Shown piece by piece: positions 1 to 5,628 of a stretch of DNA of 6,249 nt (the first letter of the stretch is position 1; every line of letters starts with the position of its first letter). This stretch comes from Acidobacteriota bacterium. Its GTDB lineage: Bacteria > Acidobacteriota > Vicinamibacteria > Vicinamibacterales > CAVVIG01. The DNA is taken from the NCBI GenBank assembly GCA_003222555.1, contig QHWL01000107.1:1-6249 (forward strand), written 5' to 3'. Made by a program: the position numbers and the translations under genes. The notes beneath the pieces are model-generated. The model did not search any database, was not told the origin of the DNA, and saw only the letters and a program-made list of their open reading frames with translations.

Positions 1-1773
1 CGGCCGGTAGGGGTTGCTGAGACTGTTGTTGCCCTTGGGGATCGCTCCGACTTTCGCCGGGCCGTTGATCCGGGCGAGTATCCGATCGCGTGCCTGCTCG
101 GCCTGGCTGAGCAGGCGGTCGATGTTCCACCCCACAAGCTTGCCCTTCCAGTACACGACCTTCCCCGCAATCAGCACGTCACGGACGTGGCGGGGATTCA
201 TCATCGTCACAATCGTGCCCGGCACGTTGTTCATCGGCCACGTGTTGATGCTCCGCGCCTCGAGCACGACGATGTCGGCCTCCTTGCCTGGCGTGAGCGT
301 GCCGACCTTGCTCAGGAGCCCGCTCCCCGCCGCGCCTGCGATGGTGGCCATCTCGATGCACTGCCGCGACGTGAGCAGCTGCGGGATTGGTAGATTGCCG
401 GGATTGCTCTCCTTGAAGGCGAGATCGTTGGCCAGCGCGCGCTGGATGCAGAACGCACCCCGCATCAGCGAGAACGGATCCGTCGTCATGTTCGTGTCGA
501 CGTCGGGACTGAGGCTGGGCAGGACGCCGTGATTGAGCGCCTCCTGCATGGGCGGCATGCCGTGCCGCATCTGCGCCTCGATGAGGACGGCGATCGAGAC
601 ATGCGCGCCCCGGTCGCGCACGATCTCCCACGCCCTCGAGGTGTGGCTGTTCGGGTACGCCGCGTTCTGACCGATTTGCGCCACCGAGTTGTCCTGCCAG
701 CGCGTGGCGTGGACGAACGTGATATCGGACCAATCCTTGCCATTCCGTGGATCGTTGGCCGAACTGACGATGCCCTGCGGGTTGCCGACGCTGTGATTGT
801 TTATGAACGCCCCGAACGAGCGGGCAAGCTGCCAGCCCGTGTAATCGGCGCCCTGGAACGCAGGGCCGCCGCCACCGCCGAAGCCCAGCGTCACCAACTG
901 ATCTTTCGAGCTGAAGTAGGTCTTGGCGATCCGGCCGATCCCCTTCGTCGTGTCGTTCATCGCGCCCGGATACTCAAACGGGGCGCCATCGGCACTCCGG
1001 TTGGTCCCGGCTGTGTAGTCGAAGAGCATGCGGCGGCCGGAGTCCATCAACCCCTTGATCATCGCGTCGGTGTGGGCCGGCGTGTGATTGGCCTGCCCGG
1101 TGTCGGTCCCGCAGGTGATGCCCTCGCTGATCTGGCTCAGATTCGCGATGAGCTCCGCGGTGTACAAGTCCTCCGGATCGTACGGCACGCGCCCCAGGTC
1201 CCAGATGACCTTCCCTTGCGTGCCCGGCCCTCCGGTCCCCGGTTCCGCGATGCGGCCTACCGTCCAGATGTTCTGAACGACCGACCCATAAGTTTCCATC
1301 GGCCACGCGCCTGCAAGAAGTCCGTCCGCGATGACGGCTCGCTGCAGGCTCTCGTATTGATGATTGTGGGTGGTGATGAAGCCAGGCATGACGATCGTCC
1401 CCGAGCAGTCCACCACTTCGGCGTTACCGGCCGGGATGTTGGGCGCGATCTGGGCGATCGTTTTGCCGTCGATCAATACGTCGGCCTTCTCGAAGTCGCC
1501 GACCCGCGCGTCGAGGCTGAGCACCGTGCCGCCCCGCAGCAGGATGCGGCGCCGCCGGGCGTCGCCGATCAAATTCTGAGGCTGCGGTGAGCGCAGACCG
1601 GCGGCGACCTGTCCGGCGGCGATGCTCGTGCCGGCGAGACCGGCGGCGATGGTGGTGCCGGCGAGCCCCGCGGCGCCGGCCTTGATGAAGTCGCGGCGGG
1701 ACCTATCCGCGGGCTCCGGCGCACCGGTTCCGCTGCCACTTGAAGGATCGGTACGCGAAGGATTCGTAGACAT
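1..1773 (-). CDS. Tat-exported metal-dependent amidohydrolase (3' end cut by window)
   Basis: The frame is open for 591 codons from the ATG at 1773 to base 1 with no stop, so the C-terminus lies outside the window, probably only just outside given the low-complexity tail. A twin-arginine signal is clear: residues 25-31 read SRRDFIK, followed by an Ala/Gly-rich hydrophobic stretch to about residue 60. The rest resembles the amidohydrolase superfamily, ATZ/TRZ-like or imidazolonepropionase-like. An N-terminal beta segment (about 76-130) ends in MPGF, followed by the metal motif H136-N-H138. Likely further ligands are H327, H355 (VHATRW) and D424 (SPDVDT). The closing PGKEADIVVL motif is near 496-505. 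No Glu follows H327 in the HxxE pattern of many deaminases, so a hydrolase of C-N, ester or similar bonds is as likely as a deaminase. The substrate is unknown. The gene starts 30 bases after xoxF with a strong ribosome site, so it is probably the last or a late gene of the xox operon. The family call is firm and the function is open. Confidence 0.9.
   Translation of the reverse strand, partial: MSTNPSRTDPSSGSGTGAPEPADRSRRDFIKAGAAGLAGTTIAAGLAGTSIAAGQVAAGLRSPQPQNLIGDARRRRILLRGGTVLSLDARVGDFEKADVLIDGKTIAQIAPNIPAGNAEVVDCSGTIVMPGFITTHNHQYESLQRAVIADGLLAGAWPMETYGSVVQNIWTVGRIAEPGTGGPGTQGKVIWDLGRVPYDPEDLYTAELIANLSQISEGITCGTDTGQANHTPAHTDAMIKGLMDSGRRMLFDYTAGTNRSADGAPFEYPGAMNDTTKGIGRIAKTYFSSKDQLVTLGFGGGGGPAFQGADYTGWQLARSFGAFINNHSVGNPQGIVSSANDPRNGKDWSDITFVHATRWQDNSVAQIGQNAAYPNSHTSRAWEIVRDRGAHVSIAVLIEAQMRHGMPPMQEALNHGVLPSLSPDVDTNMTTDPFSLMRGAFCIQRALANDLAFKESNPGNLPIPQLLTSRQCIEMATIAGAAGSGLLSKVGTLTPGKEADIVVLEARSINTWPMNNVPGTIVTMMNPRHVRDVLIAGKVVYWKGKLVGWNIDRLLSQAEQARDRILARINGPAKVGAIPKGNNSLSNPYRP
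1612..1665 (-). repeat. 27-base in-frame tandem duplication in the Tat signal peptide
   Basis: Two adjacent 27-base units (1665-1639 and 1638-1612) match at 24 of 27 positions by hand comparison. They encode LAGTTIAAG (residues 37-45) followed by LAGTSIAAG (46-54). The duplication lengthens the hydrophobic part of the twin-arginine signal by nine residues without breaking the frame. Confidence 0.85.
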
Positions 1774-1781
1774 GAGTCGGG

Positions 1782-1787
1782 CCTCCC
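1782..1787 (-). promoter_or_regulatory. Ribosome binding site of the amidohydrolase gene
   Basis: The minus strand reads GGGAGG, then eight bases, then ATG at 1773. This strong Shine-Dalgarno match, placed in the 30-base gap after xoxF, fixes the amidohydrolase start. The same GGGAGG-N8-ATG layout precedes xoxF. Confidence 0.8.
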
Positions 1788-1803
1788 TGAGACTTGATTC
1801 GAA

Positions 1804-3612
1804 TTACGGCAGCGCGAAAACGAACAGATTTCCTCCAAGGTTGGTGTAGTCGGAGAGCGACCGGGTGAGACCGACGGCCCCGAGGCCATCCGTCCCTTTC
1901 GTCAGCCCTTCCGCAATCCCGATAGCCGCCCATCCTCCGACGCCGCTGAGCACGGCGACGTACTGCTTACCACCGTTCATGTACGTGATGGGGTTGCCAA
2001 TGATTCCGGAAGGCGTGTGGAATTGGTAGAGAACCTTTCCAGTATTCTGATCGAGTGCCTTGAACCAACCGTCCAGCGTCCCATGGAATACGACGTTACC
2101 TTCGGTGCTCAGTGGCCCGCTGTAGGCCTGGAAGGGTTCGTTGTTGGCCCACTTGGTCTCTCCCGTTGTCGAATCAAACGCAATGACCCTCCCACGAACA
2201 TCCCCGTGGTCCGCGGGGTACATGTTGACGAGCGCTCCTACATAGGGGAACCCACCTTTGTACTTCACGGTGAACGCTTGGTAGTCCATGCAGATGTGGT
2301 TGGTCGCCGCATAGAACAGCTTGGTGCGCGGATCGTAGGAGACCGGCTGCATGTTCTTGGCGCCCATCGCGGCGGGGCAGATCTCTTTGACGTTGACATC
2401 GGCCCTGGTCATCTTGGCCGGATCGACGACAGGCCGGCCCGTCTTCATGTCGATTTCTTTCGCCCAGTTCACGCTTGGATCGAACTTGCTCGCCTTGAGC
2501 AGCTTCCCGTTGCGGCGATCGACGAGATAGGCGAAGCCGTTGCGATCGAAATGCGTGAGGGTCGGAACGGTCTGGCCACCGACTTGACTGTCGGTGAGCA
2601 CCATTTCATTGATGCCGTCGTAGTCCCACGCGTCGTGAGGCGTCATCTGATACGCCCACGCCGCCATGCCGGTATCCGGGTTACGGGCGAAGATGGTCAT
2701 GGCCCACTTGTTGTCGCCTGGTCGCTGGTCTGGGTTCCATGACCCGGGGTTGCCGGACCCATAGTAGAGAAGATTGAGCTGCGGGTCGTATGAATACCAA
2801 CCCCATGTCGTCCCGCCCCCGAGCTTCCACTCATCGCCGGTCCACGTTTTCATGCTCGAGTTCTGACCCACGGGTTGCTGAGTCGCGCCGTCCATGGTCT
2901 TGGCAGGATCGAACAGGATATCCTGGTCCGTACCGGCGCTGTATGCACGCCACACCTGTTTGCCGGTGTTGAGATCGTACGCCGTGACGTGGCCGCGAAC
3001 ACCGTACTCTCCTCCAGAGATGCCCACGAGGACCTTGTCCTTGACCACCAGCGGAGCACCCGTCATCGTTTGCCCCAGCTTCGGATCGCCGTTTTGGGCC
3101 ATCCACAGGACCTTGCCGGTCTTGGCGTCAAGCGCGTAGACCTTCGCGTCCAAGGCATTCGTGATGATTTTCCCGTCCGCATAAGCGACGCCGCGGTTCA
3201 CCACGTCGCAGCAGGCGACGGAAGGCGCCAGCTTGTCTATCTCCGGAGCGAACTTCCAGGCGATGCGCCAGAATTGATTGAGGTCGATGGCATAGACGTA
3301 GTTGGGATAAGCGCTCTGCAAGTACATCATGTTGCCGATCACCAGAGGCTGACCCTCCTGGCCTCGAAGCGTGCCCAGCGACATCGTCCAGGCCACCTGG
3401 AGCCTCGACACATTTTGAGCGGTGATCTGGTTGAGTTTACTGTGGCGAGTCCCGGAATAGTCCCCAAGAGGCATGACCCATTGGTTGGAGTCCTTGGACA
3501 TCGAGTCCAATGACGTGCCGCCGCCCTGCTGGGCGACGAGCAAAAGGGAACCGATCGCCGCGGACGCGCCGAGGACAAGTACCAACAACAGCAACCGTTT
3601 CATCCACTTCAT
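1804..3612 (-). CDS. xoxF: Lanthanide-type PQQ methanol/alcohol dehydrogenase XoxF
   Basis: This 602-residue quinoprotein oxidises methanol or another primary alcohol in the periplasm and passes electrons to a cytochrome c. Residues 7-27 form a hydrophobic export signal or anchor. The mature part has the eight-bladed propeller features of the family: adjacent cysteines C134-C135 (the disulfide ring next to PQQ), E202 in GGEYGVRGH, the GGGTTWGW segment with W270 stacking on PQQ, N288 in YGSGNP, catalytic D330 and R357 in HFDRNG. C412 and C441 match the second conserved disulfide. D332, two residues after D330 (WDYDG), is the extra Asp that marks lanthanide-binding enzymes; calcium MxaF has Ala there. 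The C-terminal TPSGIIGN, GVGGW and YTNLGG stretches are also typical of XoxF. Length is normal for the family. The start at 3612 is set by GGGAGG eight bases upstream. It sits 46 bases after the cytochrome gene. The XoxF clade and the true substrate cannot be assigned from sequence alone. Confidence 0.95.
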   Translation of the reverse strand: MKWMKRLLLLVLVLGASAAIGSLLLVAQQGGGTSLDSMSKDSNQWVMPLGDYSGTRHSKLNQITAQNVSRLQVAWTMSLGTLRGQEGQPLVIGNMMYLQSAYPNYVYAIDLNQFWRIAWKFAPEIDKLAPSVACCDVVNRGVAYADGKIITNALDAKVYALDAKTGKVLWMAQNGDPKLGQTMTGAPLVVKDKVLVGISGGEYGVRGHVTAYDLNTGKQVWRAYSAGTDQDILFDPAKTMDGATQQPVGQNSSMKTWTGDEWKLGGGTTWGWYSYDPQLNLLYYGSGNPGSWNPDQRPGDNKWAMTIFARNPDTGMAAWAYQMTPHDAWDYDGINEMVLTDSQVGGQTVPTLTHFDRNGFAYLVDRRNGKLLKASKFDPSVNWAKEIDMKTGRPVVDPAKMTRADVNVKEICPAAMGAKNMQPVSYDPRTKLFYAATNHICMDYQAFTVKYKGGFPYVGALVNMYPADHGDVRGRVIAFDSTTGETKWANNEPFQAYSGPLSTEGNVVFHGTLDGWFKALDQNTGKVLYQFHTPSGIIGNPITYMNGGKQYVAVLSGVGGWAAIGIAEGLTKGTDGLGAVGLTRSLSDYTNLGGNLFVFALP

Positions 3613-3620
3613 CTCGGGGC

Positions 3621-3626
3621 CCTCCC
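3621..3626 (-). promoter_or_regulatory. Ribosome binding site of xoxF
   Basis: The minus strand reads GGGAGG followed by eight bases and ATG at 3612. The spacing favours the first Met over the in-frame Met at codon 4, which would be 17 bases away. Confidence 0.8.
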
Positions 3627-3658
3627 ATAACGGATTGTTTTTTCGGAACGTCTTACCT

Positions 3659-4426
3659 TCACTCGCTTTCGGACGGTGGCCTGCCGACTGGCACCAGTCC
3701 GAGACTCCGGCCTTTCACGTAACGGTAAATGCCCGTCATCTCTTCTTCGCTCAAGAAGCCGGCCCAGCTCGGCATCCCCTTGTCCTCTCGGCCTGGCATG
3801 GCGACCGCCAGAAACTGCTGCGGTGTCATGCCGATTTCCAGGGCATGTCGAAGGCTGGGCGCGAGCTCGCTTTCCGTCGCGTCCGTTCCGTGGCAGCGGT
3901 AGCAGTAAGAGTTGTACAGCTCGTACCCGCGGAAGACATCCTTGGTGACCTTTGGTTCCTTGCCCTCAACAAAGAGAGGAAAGTCCAATGTGATTGTCTT
4001 GCCGTCTTGAAGGGTGTAGCTGTACTTCTTGCCGTCCGTGGCGCTGGCTCGAGCCGTCGGCGTATCCTTCAGCGACAAGATCCAGCTCACGATTTCCTGA
4101 ATCTGCACATCCGGTAATTCGTAGTGCGGTGGCATTTGAGTGGTGCCCCAGTTACCGGAGCCGCCCTCTTTGATGCGTTGCGCCAGCTTGTTGGCAGCGT
4201 CGGACTGCCCGGCATACTTTTTCGCGATCTCGCTATAAGCCGGACCAACCACCTCGTGGTCCGCGGCATGACAGGAGGAGCAGTCGCCTGCTTTTGTGAG
4301 CTGTTCACCACTCTGCGGGTTGCCAGCCTGCAGTCCCGCGCCCGCCCCGGAACTTGCCTGAATCCATGGCGCGGCGAGCATCGAGACGATGGACAGAGAG
4401 ACGCTGCGAATGAAGCAGTTGCTCAA
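3659..4426 (-). CDS. xoxG: Periplasmic di-heme cytochrome c, c551-like domain fused to XoxG-like domain
   Basis: This 255-residue protein is the probable electron acceptor of the neighbouring XoxF. A signal peptide covers about residues 1-24 (hydrophobic 9-22, possible cleavage after IQA). The first heme site is C49-SS-C-H53, followed by GPAYSEIAKKYAG and a Met ligand M98 in QMPPH, a pattern like class I c551/c552 cytochromes. A linker at about 120-165 contains a beta-rich YTLQDGKTITLDF segment. The second heme site is C175-YR-C-H179, followed by GTDAT, SELAPSLR, Met ligand M218 in GMPSW and the closing KGRSLGLVPVGRP. This second half resembles XoxG/cytochrome cL proteins, which normally carry one heme. 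The start codon is TTG: an in-frame TAG lies four codons upstream, and the next Met (codon 16) would destroy the signal peptide. The Shine-Dalgarno is weak. The gene lies 73 bases after xoxJ and 46 before xoxF. The cytochrome call is certain; the XoxG role rests on domain resemblance and context. Confidence 0.88.
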   Translation of the reverse strand: MSNCFIRSVSLSIVSMLAAPWIQASSGAGAGLQAGNPQSGEQLTKAGDCSSCHAADHEVVGPAYSEIAKKYAGQSDAANKLAQRIKEGGSGNWGTTQMPPHYELPDVQIQEIVSWILSLKDTPTARASATDGKKYSYTLQDGKTITLDFPLFVEGKEPKVTKDVFRGYELYNSYCYRCHGTDATESELAPSLRHALEIGMTPQQFLAVAMPGREDKGMPSWAGFLSEEEMTGIYRYVKGRSLGLVPVGRPPSESE

Positions 4427-4451
4427 GGTTTCCGTCTACCTTGTATCCTCA

Positions 4452-4465
4452 CAGCCAGCGGGCTG
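4452..4465 (-). other. Small intercistronic hairpin between xoxJ and the cytochrome gene
   Basis: The minus strand reads CAGCC-CGCT-GGCTG, a perfect five-pair stem with a four-base loop in the 73-base gap. No T-run follows, so it is not a standard terminator. It could affect transcript stability or translation of the TTG-started cytochrome gene, or be chance. Confidence 0.25.
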
Positions 4466-4499
4466 GAATGTGCAAAATTGCGTGTTTGAGGTTGGGAGC

Positions 4500-5303
4500 T
4501 CACGGTGTATACAACTTGACGCCGTACCGAGTCAAGATCGCGGTGATTTCCGCTTCGCGCCCAACGATCACTTGATCGAGCTGCTTCTTCATTGCCTCGT
4601 CGCCCTCACGGACCCCCATGGATATCGGAAAAACGTACTGTTCCGGTGAACCCAGGGCCCGAGTGTTTGGCACTCCGACGACGTCCAAGCCGGGAAACCG
4701 GCTCAAGAAGCGACCGATCGCCGGCTCCCATGTGATGAGCACGTCGATCTGACCTTTGTCCAGCACGTCGAGCATCGTCGCAGGCGACTCTCCGCTCGTG
4801 CTCCCCACGTCGAAGACGCTCGCCCGGGCGAGCAGTCCGCGCAGCTTCAAACCGTCTTCGACCGGGGTGTCGCCTTCGACACCGATCTTCAACTGCTTAA
4901 GGATCGGCGAATCCATATTCTTGATGTCGTAGTTCTTGCTTTTCTTGAAAACGAACACGTACGACGAAATGTAGTAGGGCCGCGTGGTCAGCTCTTCGCG
5001 ATTTCCAGAGGGAATACCCATCACGGCATCGCACTTCTTTGCGTCGAGCGTGCGTGCCAGGAATTCTGTGAAGCCTCCCCGGCTTCGGGTATTTGCCCAC
5101 GTGTATTCCAAACGCTGACCGAGCGCCTTGGCAACGCTTTCAGCGACTTTGTTCTCAAATCCCTCGCCGGCTTGATTCGAGAAAGGGAGGTAATCGGGAT
5201 CCGCACAAACGCGTAACGATGTGCGCTGCGCTGAGGCCACAGGTGGCGCCAGTCCGCCGACGGCAATAGCGGAAGCGATACACATCACTTTGAACTTCAT
5301 CAT
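4500..5303 (-). CDS. xoxJ: XoxJ/MxaJ-type periplasmic binding protein of quinoprotein dehydrogenase
   Basis: This 267-residue protein has the periplasmic solute-binding fold (family 3-like) found beside quinoprotein methanol dehydrogenases, where it is thought to help activate or mature the enzyme rather than feed a transporter. The signal peptide spans about residues 1-25, with cleavage likely after VASA. The mature start LRVCADPDYLPFSN, followed by GEGFENKVAE, is the typical opening of the group. KKCDAVMGIPSG and LTTRPYYISSYVFVF follow at about 89-119, and C33 and C91 may form the family disulfide. VLITWEPAIGRF (188-199) belongs to the second lobe. No permease or ATPase gene is nearby, which fits a dehydrogenase-linked role. 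I chose the ATG at 5303 because it gives a compact signal peptide. The open frame continues to a GTG at 5354, but that adds an acidic leader and would begin almost at the predicted transcript start. The adjacent ATG at 5300 is equally possible. The Shine-Dalgarno is weak. It is the first gene of the probable xox operon. Confidence 0.9.
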   Translation of the reverse strand: MMKFKVMCIASAIAVGGLAPPVASAQRTSLRVCADPDYLPFSNQAGEGFENKVAESVAKALGQRLEYTWANTRSRGGFTEFLARTLDAKKCDAVMGIPSGNREELTTRPYYISSYVFVFKKSKNYDIKNMDSPILKQLKIGVEGDTPVEDGLKLRGLLARASVFDVGSTSGESPATMLDVLDKGQIDVLITWEPAIGRFLSRFPGLDVVGVPNTRALGSPEQYVFPISMGVREGDEAMKKQLDQVIVGREAEITAILTRYGVKLYTP

Positions 5304-5363
5304 CTTGATGCTTTTTTGCCCTGCAGTTTCAGGATTTCCAGCCTCTTTTTCCACTCGCCTGAG

Positions 5364-5392
5364 ATGATGCTTCCTGGCCCGGTTGTCGTCAA
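5364..5392 (-). promoter_or_regulatory. Probable sigma70-like promoter of the xoxJ-G-F operon
   Basis: The minus strand reads TTGACG (5392-5387, five of six matches to the -35 consensus), a 17-base spacer, then CATCAT (5369-5364, four of six matches to the -10). Transcription would begin near 5357, leaving a leader of roughly 50 bases before the xoxJ ATG at 5303. The -35 and spacing are good, while the -10 is weak, which fits a gene needing an activator. Confidence 0.45.
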
Positions 5393-5438
5393 GCGCGGAT
5401 CATGGAAAGGCATGCAAACACAGCCGACGCTTAGAGAC

Positions 5439-5454
5439 ATCTCGACTTCGAGAT
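5439..5454. promoter_or_regulatory. Palindrome upstream of the xox promoter, possible regulator site
   Basis: The plus strand reads ATCTCGA-CT-TCGAGAT, two perfect seven-base arms around two bases. It lies about 46 bases upstream of the predicted -35, a position suited to an activator dimer. There is only one copy and no known regulator matches, so it could be chance. Confidence 0.35.
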
Positions 5455-5628
5455 CCACCGCTTTCGCGTATGGAGCGGAAGATCGCACGACGCTGTGCCG
5501 GTTGCAATCCCTTGTTTGCGGGGGACGGTTACGCCTCTCTGGCAGCGACGACACCTCAGGTCTTGAATCCAGCTTCCCGCTCGAACCATGGTTGTCGATC
5601 TTTGGGAGGGAGGGCCGTGCGGGGCGGC

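Larger units (their letters stand above)
5304..5628. other. Intergenic region between beta-RFAP synthase and the xox operon
   Basis: These 325 bases separate two genes on the same strand and carry the likely xox promoter and a palindrome, listed separately. An overlapping minus-strand open frame of about 120 codons (5662-5300) begins inside the end of the beta-RFAP gene and ends at the xoxJ start. It has no recognisable motif and is not called as a gene. I see no tRNA, riboswitch fold or convincing terminator here. Confidence 0.6.

Noticed and set aside
529..1590. Plus-strand open frame of 353 codons opposite the amidohydrolase gene
   Set aside because: It lies wholly antisense to a well-supported gene, its product is Arg/His/Pro-rich without any recognisable motif, and long antisense frames are expected at this GC content.
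2017..2742. Plus-strand open frame of 241 codons opposite xoxF
   Set aside because: It is antisense to conserved xoxF sequence with no family motif of its own.
4500..5303. Reading the xoxJ product as an amino-acid ABC transporter binding protein
   Set aside because: No permease or ATPase gene is present, and its opening motif, paired cysteines and position beside xoxF fit the quinoprotein-associated group.
5414..5519. Inverted seven-base pair GCAAACA (5414-5420) and TGTTTGC (5513-5519)
   Set aside because: Seven-base matches about 93 bases apart are expected by chance in a region this size, and nothing else supports a structure.
5581..5628. Possible terminator after the beta-RFAP gene, including the AACCATGGTT palindrome at 5584-5593
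   Set aside because: The stems are short or interrupted and no T-run follows, so an intrinsic terminator cannot be supported.
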